Positions 35,230-43,059 of a DNA stretch of 64,000 bases are shown here, in pieces. The DNA comes from Solidesulfovibrio sp. (GTDB lineage Bacteria > Desulfobacterota > Desulfovibrionia > Desulfovibrionales > Desulfovibrionaceae). The stretch lies in the NCBI RefSeq assembly GCF_038562415.1, contig NZ_JBCFBA010000025.1, positions 1 through 64,000 of the forward strand, in the 5' to 3' direction. The notes beneath the pieces were generated by a model. The model was not told where the DNA came from. It saw nothing but the letters and a program-made list of their open reading frames with translations, and searched no databases. A program made the position numbers and the translations under genes. The stretch's first letter is position 1; every line of letters starts with the position of its first letter.

Positions 35230-35674
35230 ATGGAGATTGAAAAAATTATTCAAGAGATGGTCGATTTCGAAACAAAAGGTTGGAACACAAAAGACCCTGA
35301 ATTGTTCTTATCCATGATCCATCCCGACATGGCCTGGCCTTGGCCGCCGACGGCAAAGTCTCATGATCCAATCGATTGGGTTTTTATAATGGGGCGCTTG
35401 ACAGGGAACGGTGGCGAGAAATATGGCAAGAGCTTTTTGATTCACATGACCTGATTTATAATCATCGCACCACACAGAAGATCGTCGTTCCTCGGAACGT
35501 GATGCCGCATTCGCCGTGGTCGATATCAACACCTTGTGGCGGCATACGAACACCAAGAAAGAATCGCATTGGAAAGGACGCGTTTGCAAGATATATACAA
35601 AAATCGCACCAGGTGAATGGAAATTTTACTATCAAACAGGAGCTCTCAGCTTTCCTCCAGAAAAAACAGCCTAG
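35230..35674 (+). pseudogene. SnoaL/NTF2-like protein broken by two frameshifts
   Basis: Starting at MEIEKIIQEMVDFETKGW, the reading runs to SHDPIDWVFIMGRL near 35395. It continues in a second frame as RERWREIWQELFDSHDL and HNHRTTQKIVV-type sequence, then from about 35492 in a third frame as ERDAAFAVVDINTLW and KGRVCKIYTK to YYQTGALSFPPEKTA and a stop at 35672. Joined, this is one small SnoaL/NTF2-like domain of about 145 residues. Two single-base changes disable it, unless they are sequencing errors. Function unknown. Confidence 0.6.
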
Positions 35675-36221
35675 CGAGTCGAGACAACGCGACGTCACCG
35701 GACAAAACGGATTCCGGTCGGGCCCTTTCCGACGAACGGCGGCGTCCTGACCTGACATATCGGACGACGGCCCTCCGCCTCCCCGGAAGTCTCCCGGCCG
35801 GTTCATCAGGGACCATGCCGCAGTCGTCGTACGAGACCTGCCCGAAGGGCATAGCGAGCTTTTGCCGCCGAAATTCGAAACGCTGCTCCAGCCTTTTGGC
35901 GACGCCCAGTTTGTGAACGGCAAGGCCATGGACGCTTGCCTTGTTACGGGGCACACCGTTGCGGCACGTGCGGCCACGGCCCGAGCCACCGGCTTTGCGC
36001 CAGGCGCAAGGCAGCGAACATGCTATGGATGGTCGTCTGGCACAGCGCCGCGCACCGCCGGGGCAGGTTGCCCACCGCCACCGGATGCAGGCCCGGGCGG
36101 AACAGCATGGCCGCCAGGAGCGGGCCATCCCGGGCGTCGAGCGGGAAACGGGAAACAGCACCCACGCCTTGCGTTGCGCCAGCCCGCGCATCGGCAGGAC
36201 CACGGCGAGATCGGATCGGCG
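35675..36221. other. Probable gene relics, no intact gene
   Basis: No ORF has both a start site and coherent sequence. On the minus strand, VVLPMRGLAQRKAWVLFPVS runs out near 36130 and the next frame continues DARDGPLLAAMLFRPGLHPV, then AVGNLPRRCAALCQTTIHSM, suggesting a frameshifted gene downstream of the HAD gene. On the plus strand near 35860 another coherent-looking stretch (LLPPKFETLLQPFGDAQF) exists. I cannot name either. Confidence 0.35.
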
Positions 36222-36701
36222 TCAGCGCCGCAAGGTGGCGGCCAGTCGTTGCGGGTTGCGCAGCAGGTCCAGGGCCGAAAGAATGTCGCGGCACACCACC
36301 CGCGCCGCCAGCACGGCCTGGGCAGCCGCCCCTTCCTCCCCGACGATGGCGATGCCCAGGGCCGCCTCGGCCAGCATGAGGCAGTCGTTTTGCCCATTGC
36401 CGATGGCGATCGCCCCTTGGGCGCCGACGCTTCGAAGGTAGTTCCGCTTGGCCTCGTCCTGTGCCTCCGGTCCCAGGACCGACACGGCGCACGGCAGGCC
36501 GTCGAGCTGGTTGCGGACCGTGCCCACGGTATCCGCCGTGACCACATGGACCGAGAGGCTGTGCGGCGGGAGGGCGAGTTCGCGCAGACGCTCGGCCACA
36601 CCGGGCACAAGCACGCCGTCCGCGGCCAGGGTGCCGTTGTAGTCGAGCACCAAATGCCGCGCCTCGATGGGGTCCTGCCCGGGAATCGCATACAACGCCA
36701 T
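36222..36701 (-). CDS. HAD-superfamily, soluble P-type-ATPase-like hydrolase
   Basis: The 159-residue protein has HAD motif I as LDYNGTLAADG (about 19-29), with Asn at the usual second Asp, motif II VVTADT near 54, and motif III/IV GNGQNDCLMLAEA near 101. This matches the group of short soluble proteins resembling the P domain of P-type ATPases. It is 12 bases behind pstB and so probably co-transcribed, but such proteins are not standard parts of phosphate uptake. It could be a small phosphatase. Confidence 0.8.
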   Translation of the reverse strand: MALYAIPGQDPIEARHLVLDYNGTLAADGVLVPGVAERLRELALPPHSLSVHVVTADTVGTVRNQLDGLPCAVSVLGPEAQDEAKRNYLRSVGAQGAIAIGNGQNDCLMLAEAALGIAIVGEEGAAAQAVLAARVVCRDILSALDLLRNPQRLAATLRR

Positions 36702-36713
36702 GGTCGCCTCCGC

Positions 36714-37481
36714 TTAAGGGGCGTCTTCGATACAGGTTTCGAGCGTCCGGCGCTGCGTCAGTTCTTCCCGGGCGAGCTCCCGGACGATCCTGCCCTCCCG
36801 CAGCACCACGGCCCGGTCCGCCAGCCGCCGGGCCTGGGCCAGGCTATGGGAGACCAGCACCAGCGTGCGGCGAGGCGCAAGCGCGGCCAGCAACGCCTCG
36901 ACGCGGCCGGCGGCCACATAATCCAGGGAAGCGGTCGGCTCGTCGAGGAGCAGGATTTCCGGCTCCAAAGCCAGAGCCCTGGCCAGGCACAGCCGTTGCT
37001 GCTGACCGCCGGAAAGGCGCAAGGCGTTTTCATCCAGGCGGTCGCGGACCTCGTCCCATAATTGGGCCTCGGCCAGCGCCCGCTCCATGCGTTCCCGGGC
37101 CTTTTCGCGCGAAAGCCCGACCACGAGCCGCAACGCCAGGGTCATGTTGCGCCGGATGCTGCCGGGAAGGACGTTGGGCGCCTGAAAGACCATGCCCACC
37201 CGGGCGCGCAGGGCGTCCCCGTCCATGGCGCCCGGGCCGTAGAGCTCCCGCCAGTCGCCGCCAAGGCGCAGCCGCGCCCGCCCTTCGGTGCGGCAGCCGG
37301 GGAACAGGGCATTGAGGCGGTTGAGCGCCCGCAAAAGCGTTGTCTTGCCCGAGCCCGAACGCCCCAGCACCGCCGTCACCGCGCCGGCCGCGATGTCCAG
37401 GGAAACGCCGCCCAGGACGACGCGCCCGCCGAACGCCACACGCAACTCCGTGACCACGCCGGCCAAATCCTTTTGCGTCAT
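36714..37481 (-). CDS. pstB: Phosphate-type ABC transporter ATP-binding protein
   Basis: The 255-residue protein starts at MTQKDLAG, overlapping pstA. Walker A is GRSGSGKTTLL (40-50), the phosphate-type RALNRLNALFPGCR follows, the Q-loop is VFQAPNVLPGS, the signature LSGGQQQRL and Walker B ILLLDEPTASLD. It powers Pst-type uptake. An upstream in-frame extension is only open frame. Confidence 0.88.
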   Translation of the reverse strand: MTQKDLAGVVTELRVAFGGRVVLGGVSLDIAAGAVTAVLGRSGSGKTTLLRALNRLNALFPGCRTEGRARLRLGGDWRELYGPGAMDGDALRARVGMVFQAPNVLPGSIRRNMTLALRLVVGLSREKARERMERALAEAQLWDEVRDRLDENALRLSGGQQQRLCLARALALEPEILLLDEPTASLDYVAAGRVEALLAALAPRRTLVLVSHSLAQARRLADRAVVLREGRIVRELAREELTQRRTLETCIEDAP

Positions 37482-38365
37482 GGGTTGACCTGCCATCGCC
37501 GCCGCAGGGTCGCGTGGAGAAGATGCGCGCCGACAAAGAGGCTCCCGGTCAGGGCCAGGAGCACCATGGCCGCGCCGTACCCCCGGTCCAGTTCCTCGGG
37601 CGTCTGGTACTGGGCCGCCAGGGAGTAGATGGTGAACGGCAGGGCTTCGAACTTGCCGGCCAGCCCGGCCGGCGCGCCGGCATTGGCGACGACGCCGGTC
37701 AGCAGGATCACGGCCGTGTCCTCGGCGGCCCTGCCCACGGCGAGGATCACCCCGGCCAGGATGGAACGCGCGGACGCGGGCAACAAAATGTGCCGGATGG
37801 CGCGGCCGGTCCCCAGGCCCAGGCTCGGCCCGATCAGGCGCAGGGATTCGGGCAGGCTTTCCAGGCTTTTCTGGGTGGCGCTGACGAGGTAGGGCAAGAC
37901 GAGCAGCGCCAGGCAGCCCGCGGCCAGCAACAGGCAGGTGTTCGCCGTCGGCAGGATCGTGCGCCGCAGGAACAAAATGAGGGTGAACCCGAAAAGGCCC
38001 ATGACCACCGAGGGAATGCTGGCCAGAAGCTCCACGCAAAACGTCAGCCAGGCCTTGGCCGGGCCGGCGGCGTACTCGGCCAGGCAAACGCCGGCCGCGA
38101 TGCCGACCGGCACGGCGAGAAGACAAGTCAACCCCAGCAGGCTGAGGGTTCCCAGACACGCCGGCCACAAGCCGTCCATGACCGGAACGCGCAACAACAA
38201 CGCCCGCCAGGGATCGGCCTCGCCAAAAAACAGCGACGGGCCGAGCGTCCCCAGCCCCCGCCACAGGAGAAAGCCGAACAGGCCGGCCAGGGCCGCGGCG
38301 AGACACAGGGCGCAGGCCCGGCAAAACCAGCGGAAGGCGGGGTAGGCGAATTTCGGGAACGTCAT
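37478..38365 (-). CDS. pstA: Phosphate-type ABC transporter permease PstA
   Basis: The 295-residue protein starts at MTFPKFAYP, overlapping pstC. It has six hydrophobic segments and the PstA signatures ELLASIPSVVMGLFGF near 112 and GRAAEDTAVILLTG near 211, the coupling-helix region. It forms the channel with PstC. Confidence 0.88.
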   Translation of the reverse strand: MTFPKFAYPAFRWFCRACALCLAAALAGLFGFLLWRGLGTLGPSLFFGEADPWRALLLRVPVMDGLWPACLGTLSLLGLTCLLAVPVGIAAGVCLAEYAAGPAKAWLTFCVELLASIPSVVMGLFGFTLILFLRRTILPTANTCLLLAAGCLALLVLPYLVSATQKSLESLPESLRLIGPSLGLGTGRAIRHILLPASARSILAGVILAVGRAAEDTAVILLTGVVANAGAPAGLAGKFEALPFTIYSLAAQYQTPEELDRGYGAAMVLLALTGSLFVGAHLLHATLRRRWQVNP

Positions 38366-39240
38366 GCCGTTTTCCGCAGCAGGCGGCGCAGGATCAGGTT
38401 CACGGCCGTGGCTGCGCCAAGCAGCAGCAAGCCGGCCGCAAACAGGGAGTTGTAGGCCCGCGACCCGCTCTCCGTGGAGACGACCAGGGCGATGTGCGCG
38501 GTGAGCGTCCGGATGGAATCCAGCGGCGACAAGGGCAGTTGGGGCGCGTTGCCGGCGAGCATGAGCGCAATGAGGGTGTCGCCGATGGCACGGCTGAAAC
38601 CGAGAACGGCCGCGGCCGCGATGGACCGGCGCGCCCGGGGGAGCGCCACATGGAGCAGGGTCCGGGAGGCGTCCAATCCCAAAGCGCTTGCCGCAAGCGC
38701 CGTGTGCTCCCAGGCGTCCCGCAACGGCCCCTCCAACAGGAGCACCACCGTCGGCAACACGAGCAGGCTCAACGTCAACCCGGCCGTGAGCCAGCAAAAC
38801 CCCGAGGAGCCGCGGAAGACGGCCTGGATGATCGGCGTCAGGGCGAACACGGAAACGAATCCGTAGACCACGGTGGGTATGCTGGTCATGAACCGGACAA
38901 GCCCCAGGACCAGGCGGGCGGCCATGGGCGGGCCCAGCCCGCAGGTGAAGCAGCAGATGCCGATGCCCGCCGGCATGGCGACGAGCATGGCGGAGACGGC
39001 CAGCGCCAGGGATGCCGCAGCCATGGACAGAATGCCGAAGGAACCGTCCAGGGGACGCCAGGCCAACGACAGCACCGAACCGGCATTGTCGGCCCAAAAC
39101 ACCGGGGCGGCGAAATACAGGAGGAAAGCGAAGACGGCGGCAACGGCCAGGGCGCACAGCCCGGTCGAGCCGTACAGCGCGCCCAGCCACGTCGCCTGGA
39201 CAAGCCTGTTTTCGTTGCGGCAGACGCCGTCTTCGCCCAT
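38362..39240 (-). CDS. pstC: Phosphate-type ABC transporter permease PstC
   Basis: The 292-residue protein has six membrane segments and the PstC motifs MTSIPTVVYGFVSVFALTP near 118 and GFSRAIGDTLIALMLAG near 217. It is 6 bases after the binding-protein gene and overlaps pstA by ATGA. Confidence 0.88.
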   Translation of the reverse strand: MGEDGVCRNENRLVQATWLGALYGSTGLCALAVAAVFAFLLYFAAPVFWADNAGSVLSLAWRPLDGSFGILSMAAASLALAVSAMLVAMPAGIGICCFTCGLGPPMAARLVLGLVRFMTSIPTVVYGFVSVFALTPIIQAVFRGSSGFCWLTAGLTLSLLVLPTVVLLLEGPLRDAWEHTALAASALGLDASRTLLHVALPRARRSIAAAAVLGFSRAIGDTLIALMLAGNAPQLPLSPLDSIRTLTAHIALVVSTESGSRAYNSLFAAGLLLLGAATAVNLILRRLLRKTA

Positions 39241-39246
39241 GGGAGC

Positions 39247-40083
39247 CTACTTGATGGGAATGTAACCCGCGGCCTCGCTCATGACCGCGCCATCCGGACC
39301 GAGGATGTAGGCGATGAACGCTTCGGTCAGCCCCTGGGGTTTGCCCTTGGTGTTCATGTAGAGCTTGCGGGTTATGGGATACTGGCCGCTGGCCGCGTTC
39401 TCCTGGGTGGGGGCAACGCCGTCGAGGGGCGGCGCCTTGATGGTCTTGTCGATGAACCCGATGCCGACATAGCCGATTGCGTCCTTGTCCTTGGCCACGG
39501 CGGTCTTCATGGCGCCGTTGGAGGCGACCACATTGGCCGCCGTCGCGACCTCCCCCTTGCCGAGCATCTTTTCCCAGAACACTTCCCGGGTGCCGCTGGC
39601 CTCATCCCGGGTATAGAGATGGATCGGCGCGTCGGCCCCGCCGAGTTCCTTCCAGTTGCGGACCTTGCCGGCGAAAATGTCCCGCACCTGGGCTCTCGTG
39701 AGGGCGGCGACGGGGTTGTCGGGACTCACCGCCACGGCCACGCCGTCGATGGCGAAGGGGAAGGAGACCAGGCCGTATTTTTCGGTTTCGCCGGGTGTCA
39801 GCGCCCGGCCGGTGTTGCCGATGGCGACCAGCCCCTCTCCGACCTGTTGCACGCCGACGCCCGAGCCGCCGCCGGCCACGGTGATGCGGATGTTCGGATT
39901 GGCGGTCATGATCCGTTTGGCCGCTTCCTTCATGACCGGAATATGGGCCGTACCACCGGCGATATCCAGGTTGCCGGAAAGGCCGGCAAACCTGTCACGT
40001 TCTCCCGCCATGGCGACCGAGGCGGCCAAAAGCAGGCAAACCAGGCTCGGCAGGAATGCCCGGGACACGATCAGGATGCGCAT
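39247..40083 (-). CDS. pstS: Phosphate-type ABC transporter substrate-binding protein
   Basis: The 278-residue start MRILIVS follows GGAGG. The signal peptide ends at VAMAG (about 26). The oxyanion-binding segments read AGGGSGVGVQQVGEGLVAIG and TRDEASGTREVFW, as in PstS. Short PstS forms of this size also occur for other oxyanions, so phosphate is likely rather than certain. It heads the operon pstSCAB-HAD. Confidence 0.87.
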   Translation of the reverse strand: MRILIVSRAFLPSLVCLLLAASVAMAGERDRFAGLSGNLDIAGGTAHIPVMKEAAKRIMTANPNIRITVAGGGSGVGVQQVGEGLVAIGNTGRALTPGETEKYGLVSFPFAIDGVAVAVSPDNPVAALTRAQVRDIFAGKVRNWKELGGADAPIHLYTRDEASGTREVFWEKMLGKGEVATAANVVASNGAMKTAVAKDKDAIGYVGIGFIDKTIKAPPLDGVAPTQENAASGQYPITRKLYMNTKGKPQGLTEAFIAYILGPDGAVMSEAAGYIPIK

Positions 40084-40113
40084 GCGAACCTCCGTGCGTT
40101 GAAATAGGGATGC

Positions 40114-40130
40114 GTTATACTTATTATAAC
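40114..40130. promoter_or_regulatory. Inverted repeat upstream of pstS
   Basis: GTTATA-N5-TATAAC is a perfect 6-bp dyad about 30 bases before the pstS start and could serve as operator or extended -10. It does not resemble a Pho box (two CTGTCAT-like repeats). Confidence 0.45.
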
Positions 40131-40229
40131 AAGCTAGAAGCCATGACAAATTCATAGCACGCATCGAACGGAGCGATATCGATCGAAAAAGACAATGGGA
40201 TGCGCCGCGATCGAACAACACCCGTCACC

Positions 40230-40350
40230 CGCTCCCTCGTGCGGGAAATCGAGGACAACGTCACGACTTCGGCCGGCTCGCCGAAAAGACGGTCGCCAAG
40301 TTCCTCACCGCCCCGCTGAAGTACGACGGCACCGAGAAACGGGAGGATGC
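40230..40350 (+). pseudogene. Relic of an unidentified gene, copy 1
   Basis: Reads LVREIEDNV, then after a frameshift near 40275 RLAEKTVAKFLTAPLKYDG and TEKRE. The same sequence recurs after the flavoprotein gene (42384-42572). I do not recognise the family. The rest of 40084-40603 shows no intact gene; a long minus-strand frame through it lacks any recognisable domain. Confidence 0.5.
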
Positions 40351-40603
40351 GCGGATGGCTCGCCCTGGTCTCCCGGGCATCGGGCTCGATCGGCAGGCAG
40401 ACGAGGGTCTTGCCGGACGCCTTGGACCAATGGGCAAAACCGGCGGGTTCCGCGACGCCGAGGGACAGCCGCTCCCCGAAATCGCAGGGCGACGCCGTGG
40501 CCTTCGGTAACAGCCTGGCATAATCGGGAAAAAAGCCTGGGCTACTTGCATCAGGACCGCTGGCCGCGTATGATGAAACAAAAAAGTCCTTCACGAGGAG
40601 CGT

Positions 40604-41146
40604 ATGACAGCGACAGACGACCTCCGAGCGGAACATGAAGGCATTCTTCGTATGCTGGGCGTCATGCGGGCACTCGCCACGCGCATCGAAGCGGGTGGCA
40701 CCGTTCCCGCCGCCGAGCTTGCGGGCATCCTCGATTTCCTCAAAATTTTTGCCGACAAATGCCACCACGGCAAGGAGGAGGACATCCTCTTCCCCGCGTT
40801 GGAGGCTGCGGGCATGCCGCGTGAAGGCGGTCCCATCGGGGTCATGCTTCACGAACATGCCCTCGGGCGGGGACGTATCCGCGACATGGACGCCGCCCTG
40901 GCAGGCAGCGCCGGCCCCCGGTCCTTCGTCGCCCCGGCCCTTGACTACATCGAATTGCTGACTCAGCATATCGCCAAAGAAAACAACGTGTTGTTCCCCA
41001 TGGCCGAACGCCTGCTCGGCACGCCCGCCCTGACGGCGATGCACGAGGCTTTCGAGCGCCTGGAAGAGGAACGCATCGGACCGGGCAGGCACGAGGCCTT
41101 TCACCGGCTCCTGGATGACCTGGCCGCCGAATATCTGCCGGGCTGA
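40604..41146 (+). CDS. Hemerythrin-domain protein
   Basis: The 180-residue all-helical protein has the di-iron ligand pattern: H11 (AEHEGIL), H54 with E58 (CHHGKEEDILF), H83 (MLHEH) and H121 with E125 (QHIAKENNVLF). It starts after CACGAGGAGCGT. Hemerythrins bind O2 or NO at a di-iron centre. It lies 36 bases before a flavo-diiron protein, so the pair forms an oxygen or nitric-oxide defence unit in the cytoplasm. Confidence 0.9.
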   Translation: MTATDDLRAEHEGILRMLGVMRALATRIEAGGTVPAAELAGILDFLKIFADKCHHGKEEDILFPALEAAGMPREGGPIGVMLHEHALGRGRIRDMDAALAGSAGPRSFVAPALDYIELLTQHIAKENNVLFPMAERLLGTPALTAMHEAFERLEEERIGPGRHEAFHRLLDDLAAEYLPG

Positions 41147-41181
41147 ACCAGGCAGGCAGCCCCCGAAAAGGAGAGACAGGC

Positions 41182-42375
41182 ATGAGTTTCAAGGTCACCG
41201 ACAGCATTACCTGGGTCGGCAAACGCGACTGGGAATTGCGACGCTTCCACGGCGAGGAATATTCCACCCATCGCGGCTCCACCTACAATGCCTACCTCGT
41301 GCAGGACGAGAAGACGGCCTTGGTGGAAACGGTCTGGGCGCCCTTCGCCGGCGAGTTCATCGAACAGCTCAAAACCGTCGTGGACCTCGATCGTATCGAC
41401 TACGTTATCGCCAACCATGCCGAAAGCGACCACAGCGGCGGCTTGCCGGAGCTCATGCGGCTCATTGCGGATGTGCCCGTTTTCTGCACGGCCAACGGCG
41501 TCAAATCCCTCAAAGGCCACTACCATCAGGATTGGAACTTCCAGGTGGTCAAGACCGGCCAACGCCTCAGCTTGGGAAGTCGAGAACTGCTTTTCATCGA
41601 AGCCCCCATGCTCCACTGGCCGGACACCATGTTCTGCTATTTGACAGGTGACGAAATTCTCTTCAGCAACGACGCCTTTGGGCACCACCTCGCTTCCGAA
41701 GGCATGTACAACGACCTCGTCGATCCTTGCTTGCTCATGGAAGAGTGCATCAAATACTACGCCAATATCCTCACACCCTTCAGCACACTGGTCAAACGCA
41801 AGATCGAGGAGTTCGCCGGACTTGGCCTGCCACTCAAGATGATCTGCCCCAGTCATGGCACCATCTGGCGCGACAACCCCATGCAGATCGTAGCCAAGTA
41901 TTTGGAGTGGGCCGGGGATTACCAGGAACATCAAGCCATTATCGTCTACGATACCATGTGGAACGGGACGCGGCGCATGGCGGAAGCCCTTGCCGCGGGC
42001 GTGCACGAAGCCGACCCGACCCTGGTGGTGAAACTTTTCAATGCCGCCAAGGCCGATAAGAATGATATCGTGACGGAGTTGTTCCGTTCCAAAGGCTTGC
42101 TCGTGGGCTCCCCGACCATCAATCGGAGGTATCTGTCGTCTCTGGGCGGTTTCCTGGAGATGGTGCGCGGCTTGGGCTTCAAGAGGAAAAAAGCGGCGGC
42201 CTTCGGGGCCTACGGCTGGAGCGGAGAGTCCGTCAAGCTTCTCACGGCGCAACTGAAGGAATGCGGATTCGAAGTTGTCTCCGACGGCATTCGTGCCCTT
42301 TGGAATCCGGACGACGACGCGCTCGGGCAGTGCCGGGACTTTGGCCGCGCATTCGGCCAGGGCATTGCGGGCTGA
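41182..42375 (+). CDS. fprA: A-type flavoprotein (flavo-diiron O2/NO reductase)
   Basis: The 397-residue protein has an N-terminal beta-lactamase-like domain with di-iron ligands H79, E81, D83 and H84 (NHAESDHSG), then His and Asp in MLHWPDTMFCYLTGDE and FSNDAFG, and His in PSHGTIW. The C-terminal flavodoxin domain (about 250-397) has the FMN loop YDTMWNGTRRM. No rubredoxin domain is attached, so it needs external rubredoxin. It reduces O2 to water or NO to N2O. It starts after AAAGGAGAGACAGGC. Confidence 0.93.
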   Translation: MSFKVTDSITWVGKRDWELRRFHGEEYSTHRGSTYNAYLVQDEKTALVETVWAPFAGEFIEQLKTVVDLDRIDYVIANHAESDHSGGLPELMRLIADVPVFCTANGVKSLKGHYHQDWNFQVVKTGQRLSLGSRELLFIEAPMLHWPDTMFCYLTGDEILFSNDAFGHHLASEGMYNDLVDPCLLMEECIKYYANILTPFSTLVKRKIEEFAGLGLPLKMICPSHGTIWRDNPMQIVAKYLEWAGDYQEHQAIIVYDTMWNGTRRMAEALAAGVHEADPTLVVKLFNAAKADKNDIVTELFRSKGLLVGSPTINRRYLSSLGGFLEMVRGLGFKRKKAAAFGAYGWSGESVKLLTAQLKECGFEVVSDGIRALWNPDDDALGQCRDFGRAFGQGIAG

Positions 42376-42383
42376 CGGCAACC

Positions 42384-42572
42384 TCCCAGGCCCTGGTCCG
42401 GGAAATCGAGGGCAGCGTCTTCGGGTGGCTCGCCGAAAAGACCGTCGCCAAGTGCAGCACCGCGCTGACGCAGTACGACGGCACCGAGAAGACCATGACC
42501 TTTGCCTCAACGTCCGCCTTCGACCGGTTCCTCCGGGAGCATGCCTCAGCCACCGACGGAGACCTCTGTTGA
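42384..42572 (+). pseudogene. Relic of an unidentified gene, copy 2
   Basis: Reads QALVREIEGSVFGWLAEKTV, then AKCSTALTQYDGTEKTMTF and SAFDRFLREHASATDGDLC to a TGA at 42570. It shares VREIE, LAEKTVAK and YDGTEK with the relic at 40230. There is no start codon or ribosome site, so it is the C-terminal end of a lost gene. Together the two copies bracket the hemerythrin-flavoprotein pair. Confidence 0.5.
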
Positions 42573-42597
42573 CGCACTGCGAGCGTATGAGACACGA

Positions 42598-42624
42598 GGG
42601 GGGCCGAAAGGCCTCCCCGTTTTG
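42598..42624 (+). terminator. Rho-independent terminator after the flavoprotein locus
   Basis: GGGGGGCC-GAAA-GGCCTCCC forms an 8-bp stem (one G-U) with a GAAA tetraloop, followed by CCGTTTTG. Confidence 0.8.
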
Positions 42625-43059
42625 TTGGTGTGCGGCCTATGCGTAGCGAGGAAGGCGCGTACTTCGGCTGCCGGACCATCCGCATAGTCACAGAAACTCT
42701 TTTTGAATGGCTGGGGCTTGGTCCGATGCTTCGAAAGGAACGGGCCAAAGACTCCGAACGACTCCGACGCAAAGCGCAGAAAGCCAAGCGCAAGATGGCG
42801 GACTTCATGCGCCGGGTCATGGCCGGCGCACGGCCCATATTCAAACATCGTCAAGGCGGGAAATCCGTTCTCCAGATGTTATCCAGAATGCAGCGTTATC
42901 CACCAAATCTTCATCGAGTTTTTCTACGTTGAGAACAATTTTTCAAGTAAATCCTTCTGTGACCAAAAGTCTTACTCAAAAAAACTTGACGCCATCTCCT
43001 TTTGTACATTTGCCTTGAAACTCAACTGGCTGCAACGGCCTAGCTCTTTTTGTTAACTC
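42625..43059. other. Intergenic; one doubtful 100-residue ORF
   Basis: A plus-strand ORF at 42630-42932 encodes a Lys/Arg-rich helical stretch (RKERAKDSERLRRKAQKAKR) but has no ribosome site and no known relatives. The rest (42930-43059) is AT-rich with nothing recognised. Confidence 0.3.

Noticed and set aside
36714-38324. 536-residue version of the PstB ATPase
   Set aside because: The extra N-terminal half is the shadow of pstA; a start with proper overlap exists at 37481.
40124-41104. 326-codon minus-strand ORF over the hemerythrin gene
   Set aside because: Antisense to a well-supported hemerythrin; no domain and no ribosome site.
42630-42932. 100-residue Lys/Arg-rich plus-strand ORF
   Set aside because: No ribosome site, follows a terminator, no relatives recognised; kept only as a doubtful mention.
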